NCBI GenBank assembly: GCA_002311345.1
Contig: DCAA01000035.1
Span: forward strand, 43,486 to 48,987
Direction of reading: 5' to 3'
DNA length: 5,502 nucleotides
Source of the DNA: Planctomycetes bacterium UBA1146
GTDB lineage: Bacteria; Planctomycetota; UBA8108; UBA1146
Shown: positions 1 to 5,502 of the stretch, piece by piece
How the letters are laid out: each line of letters opens with the position of its first letter
Numbering within the stretch: the stretch's first letter is position 1
Position numbers and translations under genes: made by a program
Notes under the pieces: generated by a model
What the model saw: only the letters and a program-made list of their open reading frames with translations
What the model was told of the DNA's origin: nothing
Database searches by the model: none

Positions 1-801
1 GGCATCGATCTCTCGATCGGCTCCTTGATCTGCCTCATCGGCTGCCTGACACCTTGGCTCATCACACAGGTTGGTTTATCGGCATGGCTGGTAGTGCCGG
101 GCCTGCTGTTGCTGGCGACCGCTCTGGGGGTCACTCACGGCTTGCTGGTGACCCGACTGAGGCTCCAGCCATTTCTCGTAACCCTTTGTGGCTTATTTAT
201 TTATAGAGGAATCACTCGTGGAATTTTGGCCGATAATACGGTCGGGTTCGGCACCACCGAAGGCGGCTTGCGCGCGATCGGAAACGGTCGCATCCCCATC
301 ACCGATGGCTTCGCACTGCCGGCTCCGTTGCTGATTCTCATCGTGGTCGCGCTGCTCGCTGCGATGCTGCTGAGGCGCACTGTCTGGGGAAGGCACTTGC
401 TGGCAATCGGCAGCAACGAGACCGCCGCACGCCACTGCGGCATCGCCGTCGACCGGGTCAAGATCGGTGCCTATGCCCTGTGTGGATTGCTGAGTGGTAT
501 CGGCGGCTTGCTGTTCGTGCTCGATACCGGTTCTGCCCAACCATCGAACTTCGGTAACTTCTACGAACTGTACGCCATCGCCGCAGCAGTGCTGGGCGGC
601 TGTTCGCTGCGCGGCGGCGAGGGTACCATCATCGGCGTGCTGATCGGTGCCACTCTGGTACAGGTGCTCAGAAACTCCATCGTGTTGATCGACGACATCC
701 CCGACAACATCGAGTTCGCCGTCATCGGTGCCATCATCTTGTTGGCGGTGATCGTCGACGAGGCGGTGCGACGCGCCGTATCCCGGCGAAAAGGGTCGTG
801 A
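1..801 (+). CDS. Sugar ABC transporter permease (RbsC/XylH-like, BPD_transp_2 family), 5'-truncated
   Basis: This is an inner-membrane permease of a ribose/xylose-type sugar ABC importer. It would work with a periplasmic binding protein and a two-domain ATPase, neither of which is in the window. The frame is open from base 1, and its first residues read GIDLSIGS, the conserved family motif near the end of an early membrane segment. A TTG at base 25 is therefore internal and the true start lies upstream. Of roughly 320-390 residues usual for the family, 266 are present. Visible landmarks are LQPFLVTLCGLFIYRG (55-70), a cytoplasmic coupling segment around GRHLLAIGSNETAARHCGI (130-148), and ELYAIAAAVLGGCSLRGGEG (189-208), the most diagnostic signature. 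A hydrophobic last helix (about 239-252) precedes a basic tail, SRRKGS. At least six hydrophobic segments are visible. Which sugar it carries cannot be told from the permease alone. It reads like the last gene of its operon, since 115 bp separate it from the next gene and no strong terminator follows. Confidence 0.93.
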   Translation, partial: GIDLSIGSLICLIGCLTPWLITQVGLSAWLVVPGLLLLATALGVTHGLLVTRLRLQPFLVTLCGLFIYRGITRGILADNTVGFGTTEGGLRAIGNGRIPITDGFALPAPLLILIVVALLAAMLLRRTVWGRHLLAIGSNETAARHCGIAVDRVKIGAYALCGLLSGIGGLLFVLDTGSAQPSNFGNFYELYAIAAAVLGGCSLRGGEGTIIGVLIGATLVQVLRNSIVLIDDIPDNIEFAVIGAIILLAVIVDEAVRRAVSRRKGS

Positions 802-872
802 ATCCTTCATGGCACATACAATTCAGGCTGGACTGGGGAACCCTGCAGGCTAGCATCCGGTTGTGCTCGGAT

Positions 873-900
873 ACTGCCCTTGTCACTGCGGGACGGCAGT
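873..900 (+). other. Hairpin just upstream of the Ig-repeat gene's ribosome binding site
   Basis: ACTGCC (873-878) pairs with GGCAGT (895-900). After a three-base bulge on the left side, GTC (882-884) pairs with GAC (892-894), leaving a seven-base loop. The stem ends two bases before the AAGGA ribosome binding site. No T run follows, so it is not a typical intrinsic terminator. It could be a leader structure affecting translation or mRNA stability, or simply chance in GC-rich DNA. Confidence 0.3.
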
Positions 901-902
901 CA

Positions 903-907
903 AAGGA
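903..907 (+). promoter_or_regulatory. Ribosome binding site for the Ig-repeat protein
   Basis: The purine run AAGGA sits nine bases before the ATG at 917, a normal Shine-Dalgarno spacing. Together with the typical membrane-anchor N-terminus encoded right after that ATG, it fixes the start. Confidence 0.75.
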
Positions 908-916
908 AATTGACCC

Positions 917-3556
917 ATGAAACAACTGCTACTGGCTGTAACTCTCGTACTTCTGCTTTTCTTTCTGATCAATTCGCTGATGGAGAATCCCACCGTTTCG
1001 CCTTCAACGCCCTCGAACCTCACCCCGGGGGGGCCTGCGCCGGTCGGTGAGGCAACGACCAGTGTTGGTGAGGCCACCACCTCGACTCCCTCCACTGATG
1101 ATGGGAAGCAGGCCGTTGCGGAAGACAGTGACCAGGAAATTGAATGGTCCATCTCCGGCCGAATCCTGGGGCCCGATGGCGAGCCAGTCCCGGAAGGTTA
1201 CCTGGAATCCTACCCCGCTCCCGACCTTCGTTCGGCAATCAACATGACTCACTGTGACCGTGATGGGTACTTCATCCACGAGGTGGAAGAGGGTTATGTC
1301 GGCAGTCTCATGGTGCGAGCAGGATCCGTTACGGGCCTCGTCGGCAAGAGGATCGATACGGTGAGGGCGACCCGGGGAGTGGAGCCCACTCTCGAAATTC
1401 ATCTCGAGGCAGGGGGACGGATCGACGGCGTCGTCGTCGATCTTGTCGGGCACCCGGTCGAAGCGGCCCATGTCGGAGCGCGCCCTCCCATCCAAACTCG
1501 CGAGGGGATCTTTTTCTTTCCCCGGAAAGAGGCCAAGGATGAGCGTTTGTGGCCCCATGATTACACCGACTCCGAAGGCAAGTTCACCCTGTACGGAATA
1601 CCCGAAGGGGCCTGTAGTTTACAGGCAAGCCGCGCGGACTACGGTCCGTCGGAACCGATCAACCTTCCCCCAGGCACCACCGAAGCCCAGCTGGTTCTCC
1701 GTAACGAGTGCGTTCTGACTGGTCGTCTGATCGACGAGAATGGTGAGCCGATCGCGCCTTATCATGGTTCGATCTGTCTGTTTGATAACGAAGACAACAA
1801 CGCCGGCAAAAACGAACCACTGGCAACCGCCTCGACAGGGCGAGATCCCGGGGATGGTTCCTTCACCCTACGCCCCTACCTGACCGGGTCACAGATGCTC
1901 GTGATCATCGAAGACGATCGGTTCTCCCCTTACGCACAGGAAATCCAAACGGTCCCCGGTCAAAATGAGCCGCTCGAGATCGTTCTCACACCGGCAGCAA
2001 ACATCCAGGGACGGGTGGTCAACAGCAGCGGACAGCCCGTGGCTGCAGCAACCGTGAGTGTCATCGACCAACAAAATCGCTTTCTGTCCTCCTTCGATGT
2101 GGACGACCAAAAACAGTTCTGGATCCTTCGAGCGGAGATCGAGTCCTCTCGCAGGGGCATTACCGCCCAAGACGGTACTTTCTCGATCCTGCCGGTACCG
2201 AGCACTCGACCGGTCGTTCTTGAGGTCAAACACCGCGAGTACCCAACGCTGGTGGAAGCGTCTCAAACGTATTCAGCAGGCAATAATGACGTAGGAGATC
2301 TGGTGCTCCCTGACGGGATTCAGCTCAGAGGCATCGTACTCGCTCCCGATGGAACGCCCGTCTCCGGTGCCAGAGTCAAGTTGACTCCGCCGAGGGAAGT
2401 GGAATCCGCAGGGACTCCCCTGAGCATCTCCTTCTCCGGTGGCAATGTTGGCATCGTTGAATCTGTAGCGCGCGAAAAATCCTCAACCACCACAAACAAA
2501 TATGGAGAGTTCATCATCTCGTTAAGCGAGGGCGGCATTTTCGATATCGATGCGAGCGCTCCCGGTTTTCACTCAACAGATCCGCTGGAGTTGAACATCT
2601 ACTCTTCAATGGATGGCATCGTGCTTCAGTTGAATCCCACACAAACCATCGAGGGATTCGTTGTCGATATCCAGCGCAATCCGGTTGTCGGTGTACGACT
2701 CTCGGTGGCCGAGGTGAAAGACGGCGAGATCAGCCTCGCAGACCTCTTCGGCGCCGGGGACCGAAGTGGCGACGCCATCACAACCAGCAACCACGACGGC
2801 TTCTTCTCCGTCGAGGTCTCAGCAGGAGGACTCTTTCGGATCAAGGTCACCCGGGGACAACCCTGGGTCATGGAAGGCCAGCTGCGTATAGAGGCGGGAA
2901 CCTCGGATGTGGTGGTGACCGTGCTGGATGCCGGAAGAATCGAGGGCAAGGTCATCGATGCTCTCAGCGGCTTCCCTGTTGCCAAATTTCATCTCAAGCG
3001 CGGAGAACCTCGCACAGGAAATGGAATAATTCTGGGTGGTTCTGGCGGAGTTGAATACAGCGATCCGGATGGCTTCTTTGAACTCGATGGCCTGCGCGAG
3101 CAAACCTATCAGTTGACCTTTCGTTCCGATGGTTACATCACGGTCACTGAGCTGGTCGAAGTAAAACTGGGGCAAACCACCCAGGTCACCATACCGATGC
3201 AACACTCGGCGACCATCATCGGCCGATTGCTCGACAGTAACGGCAGGGCTATATCTGGAGCACGGATCGCCTTCGCCCGTCCCGGAGAAGCCTTTGACAA
3301 CGCTCCGACAGCCGGGCTGAGAATCCAGATCTCCGGAATTGGCGGAGCGACGCTCGTGCTAGGCGACGACGGTAGGATTCGTAGCGATGAAGAAGGTCGA
3401 TTCCGGATCACTGATATCGCAGAGGGGGACTGGCAATTGAAGGTAACCCATCAGAATTTTCAGGATCTGCTGTTCGATGTCCACGACACATCTCCGGGTG
3501 CCATCACTGATACCGGAAACCAATCGATGCAGCACAACGAAACTAACGATCCCTGA
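917..3556 (+). CDS. Membrane-anchored protein with eight carboxypeptidase-regulatory-like Ig repeats
   Basis: This complete 879-residue protein starts at ATG 917, behind a good ribosome binding site, and stops at TGA 3554. Residues 4-21 form one hydrophobic segment with a single Lys before it. There is no lipobox Cys and no clear Ala-X-Ala cleavage site, so a signal anchor placing the rest outside the cytoplasm is more likely than a cleaved signal. A Pro/Thr/Ser/Glu-rich linker follows (about 24-75). Eight tandem beta-sandwich repeats begin near residues 77, 167, 265, 361, 467, 576, 672 and 764, spaced 90-109 apart. Each opens with a pattern like GRVVNSSGQPVAAATVSV (hydrophobic-x-G-x-hydrophobic, then DxxGxPV, then GA) and later has an xDxxGxF strand. 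This is the CarboxypepD_reg-like/SpaA-like fold common in bacterial surface proteins. No enzyme domain is present, and the repeats may mediate adhesion or protein contact. The family is recognised, but the specific role is unknown. The gene shares strand with the permease upstream, and nothing links it to sugar uptake. Confidence 0.85.
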   Translation: MKQLLLAVTLVLLLFFLINSLMENPTVSPSTPSNLTPGGPAPVGEATTSVGEATTSTPSTDDGKQAVAEDSDQEIEWSISGRILGPDGEPVPEGYLESYPAPDLRSAINMTHCDRDGYFIHEVEEGYVGSLMVRAGSVTGLVGKRIDTVRATRGVEPTLEIHLEAGGRIDGVVVDLVGHPVEAAHVGARPPIQTREGIFFFPRKEAKDERLWPHDYTDSEGKFTLYGIPEGACSLQASRADYGPSEPINLPPGTTEAQLVLRNECVLTGRLIDENGEPIAPYHGSICLFDNEDNNAGKNEPLATASTGRDPGDGSFTLRPYLTGSQMLVIIEDDRFSPYAQEIQTVPGQNEPLEIVLTPAANIQGRVVNSSGQPVAAATVSVIDQQNRFLSSFDVDDQKQFWILRAEIESSRRGITAQDGTFSILPVPSTRPVVLEVKHREYPTLVEASQTYSAGNNDVGDLVLPDGIQLRGIVLAPDGTPVSGARVKLTPPREVESAGTPLSISFSGGNVGIVESVAREKSSTTTNKYGEFIISLSEGGIFDIDASAPGFHSTDPLELNIYSSMDGIVLQLNPTQTIEGFVVDIQRNPVVGVRLSVAEVKDGEISLADLFGAGDRSGDAITTSNHDGFFSVEVSAGGLFRIKVTRGQPWVMEGQLRIEAGTSDVVVTVLDAGRIEGKVIDALSGFPVAKFHLKRGEPRTGNGIILGGSGGVEYSDPDGFFELDGLREQTYQLTFRSDGYITVTELVEVKLGQTTQVTIPMQHSATIIGRLLDSNGRAISGARIAFARPGEAFDNAPTAGLRIQISGIGGATLVLGDDGRIRSDEEGRFRITDIAEGDWQLKVTHQNFQDLLFDVHDTSPGAITDTGNQSMQHNETNDP
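1043..1084 (+). repeat. Two-copy 21-bp tandem repeat in the linker (VGEATTS x2)
   Basis: Residues 43-56 of the Ig-repeat protein are VGEATTS repeated twice without a gap. The two 21-base units match at 15 positions, with differences mostly at third codon positions, so the peptide is kept while the DNA has drifted. It lies in the flexible Pro/Thr/Ser linker between the membrane anchor and the first folded repeat, where length changes would be tolerated. Confidence 0.7.
1145..3466 (+). repeat. Coding array of eight diverged Ig-like (CarboxypepD_reg-like) domains
   Basis: Eight homologous domain units were recognised by eye at protein level. Their opening strands are SGRILGPDGEPV, DGVVVDLVGHPV, TGRLIDENGEPI, QGRVVNSSGQPV, RGIVLAPDGTPV, EGFVVDIQRNPV, EGKVIDALSGFPV and IGRLLDSNGRAI. 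Each unit ends near a DxxGxF-type strand followed by a hairpin leading into the next unit. The core is conserved, but the segment between the GAxV strand and the DxxGxF strand varies in length and content. DNA identity between units is low, so these are old duplications and not a recent array. Confidence 0.8.
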
Positions 3557-3651
3557 TCTCACCACGCGTTTCTTTGCCACAGCTATAAAAAAGGGCTGAC
3601 GCGGAATTCCGCGCCAGCCCTTTCTCGTCACCTCAAGTGATCCCCAACACT
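3557..3651. other. Convergent intergenic gap
   Basis: This 95-bp spacer lies between the two converging stop codons. The bidirectional terminator at 3590-3623 is the only structure seen. The flanks 3557-3589 and 3624-3651 show no reading frame or repeat. Confidence 0.7.
3590..3623. terminator. Bidirectional intrinsic terminator between convergent genes
   Basis: A 15-position inverted repeat pairs 3590-3604 with 3609-3623 around an AATT loop. Its only non-pairing position is 3599/3614. Read on the minus strand the hairpin is followed by six T (complement of 3587-3592), an excellent intrinsic terminator for the right-hand gene, which stops at 3652. In that RNA the odd position is a G-U wobble, so the stem is complete. 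Read on the plus strand it is an A-C mismatch and the tail is TTTCTCGT, so it is weaker but still plausible for the Ig-repeat gene, which stops at 3556. Its position between two converging stop codons supports the call. Confidence 0.88.
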
Positions 3652-5502
3652 CTACCCACAGCCGCCGTCATCACATCCGAGAGAACTAGTATCAGGGCTA
3701 CAAGGACCGCCTCCGACTGGAGCAGCTCCATCTGTGAAGAGGTAGGCCAACACGTAGATCGGATCGCCAATATCGGTCGAATCATCGCCGTTGACATCCA
3801 TCGCGGCGAGGCAACTGATGGCCTCCGAGTTGAACAGATACCCCAGCATGCCGATGGCGTCAGCGATGTCGACGGATCCATCGCCATTGGGATCGCCAAC
3901 GGTGATGGGAGGATCACCCGGACCACCCGTATTGACGGTGCAACAGGCCGAATCGGTCGCCACACCTCCGATGATCCCGATAACGCAGATCTCTCTCGTA
4001 CCGACAACTCCTGTCACCGTGGTGAAGGTATCGGTTCCGGAAAGTGTCTGCACCAGGGTGCCGTTGAGAGTGACCTCGATGCTGTCGTAGACGATCGGGT
4101 TGCTCCAGGCAACGGCCACATCGGTGGTACCAAAGATCGGATCACAGTTGAGATCGCCTACTCCCGGAGATTGCCCGGCTTCGCAACATACCTCTTCAGA
4201 CCAGCAGTTGGCGATGAGGCCTCGCACGCAGATGTCACGACCTGCGCCTCCGGTCACAATAGTACCGGTGGCGGGACCAGGAAGAGACTGTTCCAAGACC
4301 CCGTTGACATACACCTCGATCCCGTCATAGGCGACTGGATTGGTCCAGGCGACCGCCACATTGGTGGTGCCAAAGATGGGATCACAGTTGACGTTTTCTG
4401 GTGGTGGCGTCAGGCCGGAAACTACGCAACAAGTCTGCGGTCCGACCAATCCACCGGCCACTGGCTCGAGGCAGATGGTTCGCGTTCCGGTGATGCCGGT
4501 CGCGGTGTAACTGGTATCGGCACCACCGACAGTATCAACCACCGTACCATTGACGAGGACGGTGATGGAGTCATAGGTACCGCCATTGACCCACGTGATG
4601 GTGGCGGTATCCGCACAATCGGAACTACAGGTCAACTGCTCGACGGCAGGTGGTGCAGCGGCTTGACGGTACTCCAGATCGAGCAAGCCCTTGCCCGCCT
4701 GTCCATCCTGCCAACCCCCTACGCGTATGTAGATCGGATCGCCGGCAACGATGGGAACATCTTCGACCGCGGAACTGAATCCGCCACAGGCGGCGCCGGT
4801 GGCCGGATCCACGCCATCCCCGTTGCAGGCGATTTGCTCCAGATCGGTGCAAGAACCCTTGTAAACCACGATGTCGGAGTCGAAGTCGATCCTGTCACAG
4901 GTCCGCACATTGAGCAGACCGTTCTGATCCGGCGTGTAGACATACCAGACATCCTGAACCATGGCACCGAGGGCCGTGCCGGGACACTGTGCAGCGTCAT
5001 AGGCATCCAGGCTGTCCGTGGCACAGGTGGTATCGAGCCAGTTAGCGCCCAGCGATGCACTGATGGCATCGATGCACTCATCTCCGATGGTGCTGTCTGG
5101 AACCAACTCGAGGCGCAACTCACCGTTTCCGAAGGCAGCGTCATCCCAGCCACCGAGACGGATCAGATACTTGTTCCCCGCCGTGACCGGGAACTGCATC
5201 TCGGAAGTGAGGTTGGCGCAGCCGGGAGCATCGCCATTACAGGCGATCTGGATCTTCTCGCTGCAGGAGATGGCGTAGTACGCGACCAGATCGGTATCGA
5301 AGGAAGCGAGATCGCAGGTGCTCGCCTTCAACACACCACATTCATCGGGAGTGTAGGTGAACCAGATGTCCTGGTTCATATCTCCGATGAATGTGCCCGG
5401 ACACTGCGCATCGTCGTAGGGATCAGGGCTATCGGTGCAATCGGTGGTATCGAAGCCATTCAAACCCAGAACCGCCGGAATTGGATCATCGCACTCGTCG
5501 CC
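3652..5502 (-). CDS. Secreted Cys-rich multidomain protein with C-terminal dockerin-like calcium loops, 5'-truncated
   Basis: The frame stays open to the right edge, and its first in-window residues (GDECDDPIPA) align with the start of an internal repeat. The TTG at 5463 is therefore internal, and the start and any signal peptide lie outside. The 616 residues visible are arranged as follows, numbered from the edge. Two pre-peptidase-like beta-sandwich domains (about 1-138 and 140-278) share GDEC, AQCPG, QDxW, YTPD and IACNGD. Three Fn3-like domains follow (about 287-361, 370-441 and 450-523). A dockerin-type region (about 536-590) holds two calcium loops, and the protein ends in a Cys/Gly/Asp-rich tail. 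Cysteines are frequent and placed alike in the repeats, which fits an oxidising extracytoplasmic location. No catalytic domain is visible, though one could lie upstream. Such architectures are known from large secreted proteins of Planctomycetota and relatives. The role is unknown; carbohydrate or cell-surface binding is a guess. The gene converges on the Ig-repeat gene and ends at a strong terminator. Confidence 0.87.
   Translation of the reverse strand, partial: GDECDDPIPAVLGLNGFDTTDCTDSPDPYDDAQCPGTFIGDMNQDIWFTYTPDECGVLKASTCDLASFDTDLVAYYAISCSEKIQIACNGDAPGCANLTSEMQFPVTAGNKYLIRLGGWDDAAFGNGELRLELVPDSTIGDECIDAISASLGANWLDTTCATDSLDAYDAAQCPGTALGAMVQDVWYVYTPDQNGLLNVRTCDRIDFDSDIVVYKGSCTDLEQIACNGDGVDPATGAACGGFSSAVEDVPIVAGDPIYIRVGGWQDGQAGKGLLDLEYRQAAAPPAVEQLTCSSDCADTATITWVNGGTYDSITVLVNGTVVDTVGGADTSYTATGITGTRTICLEPVAGGLVGPQTCCVVSGLTPPPENVNCDPIFGTTNVAVAWTNPVAYDGIEVYVNGVLEQSLPGPATGTIVTGGAGRDICVRGLIANCWSEEVCCEAGQSPGVGDLNCDPIFGTTDVAVAWSNPIVYDSIEVTLNGTLVQTLSGTDTFTTVTGVVGTREICVIGIIGGVATDSACCTVNTGGPGDPPITVGDPNGDGSVDIADAIGMLGYLFNSEAISCLAAMDVNGDDSTDIGDPIYVLAYLFTDGAAPVGGGPCSPDTSSLGCDDGGCG
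3733..3897 (-). other. Dockerin-type I-like region: two EF-hand-like calcium loops
   Basis: Loop 1, DPNGDGSVDIAD (3894-3859), fits the dockerin calcium loop with Asp/Asn at positions 1, 3, 5, 9 and 12 and Gly at 6. Loop 2, DVNGDDSTDIGD (3798-3763), lies 32 residues later. It keeps the same ligand positions but has Asp in place of Gly at 6 and Thr in place of the usual Ile/Val at 8. Each loop is followed by a matching helix, AIGMLGYLF and PIYVLAYLF. Duplicated loop-helix units at the very C-terminus are the dockerin arrangement. In non-cellulosomal bacteria this module need not bind a scaffold. Confidence 0.82.
3934..4644 (-). repeat. Three Fn3-like repeats, the last two recently duplicated (240-bp period)
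   Basis: The repeat units occupy about 4644-4420, 4395-4180 and 4155-3934. The second and third units open with NCDPIFGTTNVAVAWTNP and NCDPIFGTTDVAVAWSNP and are offset by exactly 240 bases. Comparing 4081-4150 with 4321-4390 by eye gives 57 of 70 identical bases. The first unit keeps the pattern (TITWVNGGTYDSITVLVNGT) but has diverged more. Every unit has a Cys at the first strand, an ICx motif, and a Cys-Cys pair at its end. Confidence 0.85.
4669..5502 (-). repeat. Two tandem copies of a ~139-residue pre-peptidase-like domain
   Basis: Copy 1 runs from the window edge to about 5089 and copy 2 from 5085 to about 4669, with a period of 139 residues (417 bases). Matching blocks are GDEC (1-4 and 140-143), DTT, DAQCPG versus AAQCPG, QDIWFTYTPD versus QDVWYVYTPD, FDTDLVAYY versus FDSDIVVYK, IACNGD, and IRLGGWDD versus IRVGGWQD. 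Copy 1 begins exactly at the window edge, so more copies may lie outside. Confidence 0.85.

Larger units (their letters stand above)
802..916. other. Intergenic gap between permease and Ig-repeat gene
   Basis: This 115-bp spacer lies between two genes on the same strand. It holds a small hairpin (873-900) and the ribosome binding site of the downstream gene, described separately. A TACAAT hexamer at 817-822 resembles a -10 box, but no good -35 lies at the right distance, so no promoter is called. There is no hairpin followed by a T run that would clearly end the permease transcript. Read-through into the next gene is therefore possible. Confidence 0.6.

Noticed and set aside
25..27. TTG as the start of the permease
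   Set aside because: The frame is open upstream to base 1 and encodes the conserved GIDLSIGS motif, so the TTG is an internal Leu codon.
193..810. Long minus-strand open frame across the permease gene
   Set aside because: Its translation is rich in Asp, Gln and His with no recognisable motif. It lies antisense to a clearly conserved permease and is a GC-rich shadow frame.
817..822. TACAAT as a promoter -10 box
   Set aside because: No acceptable -35 hexamer lies 16-18 bases upstream, and promoter consensus in this lineage is uncertain.
1610..1626. Perfect seven-base inverted repeat with a three-base loop
   Set aside because: It lies in the middle of the Ig-repeat coding region with no T run or regulatory context. 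One such short palindrome is expected by chance.
3583..3590. TATAAA-like sequence as a promoter
   Set aside because: It is better explained as the T tract of the minus-strand terminator. No gene begins downstream of it on either strand.
3733..3897. Cellulosome component
   Set aside because: Dockerin-like loops alone do not show a cellulosome. No cohesin, glycoside hydrolase or carbohydrate-binding module is visible here.
3791..4330. Plus-strand open frames opposite the Fn3-like and dockerin region
   Set aside because: They are antisense to a frame with clear repeats and calcium loops. Their translations only mirror the repeats and show no domain or ribosome binding site.
5461..5463. TTG as the start of the right-hand gene
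   Set aside because: The thirteen codons upstream align with the beginning of the second internal repeat, so the gene continues past the window edge.

Overview
The window looks like an ordinary chromosomal segment from a GC-rich environmental bacterium with many secreted, multidomain beta-sandwich proteins. The best guess is a deep-branching (possibly marine) member of the Planctomycetota. That guess rests on three family-level cues: the dockerin-like C-terminus ending in a Cys/Gly/Asp-rich tail, the YDSI-type Fn3-like repeats, and the LGGCSLRGGEG form of the sugar-permease signature. It is an inference; no marker gene is present.

Layout. Bases 1-801 (+) hold the C-terminal 266 residues of a ribose/xylose-type ABC transporter permease whose start lies before the window. 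A 115-bp gap (802-916) carries a small hairpin and the ribosome binding site of the next gene. Bases 917-3556 (+) encode a complete 879-residue protein: an N-terminal membrane anchor, a Pro/Thr/Ser linker, then eight tandem carboxypeptidase-regulatory-like Ig folds. A 95-bp gap (3557-3651) contains a strong hairpin that can act as a terminator for both converging genes. Bases 5502-3652 (-) encode the C-terminal 616 residues of a secreted Cys-rich protein: two copies of a ~139-residue pre-peptidase-like domain, three ~80-residue Fn3-like domains, and a C-terminal pair of dockerin-type calcium loops. Its start lies beyond the right edge.

How the genes relate. The permease is probably the tail of a sugar-import operon. 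The Ig-repeat protein reads the same way but is separated by 115 bp, and nothing ties it to transport. The right-hand gene converges on them and is an independent unit. No shared pathway is visible. I find no RNA gene, mobile element, CRISPR array or defence system. The most notable points are modular: array-type proteins with variable loops, a recent internal 240-bp duplication, a conserved Cys pattern in the Fn3-like repeats, and a terminator whose stem is better formed in the minus-strand transcript.
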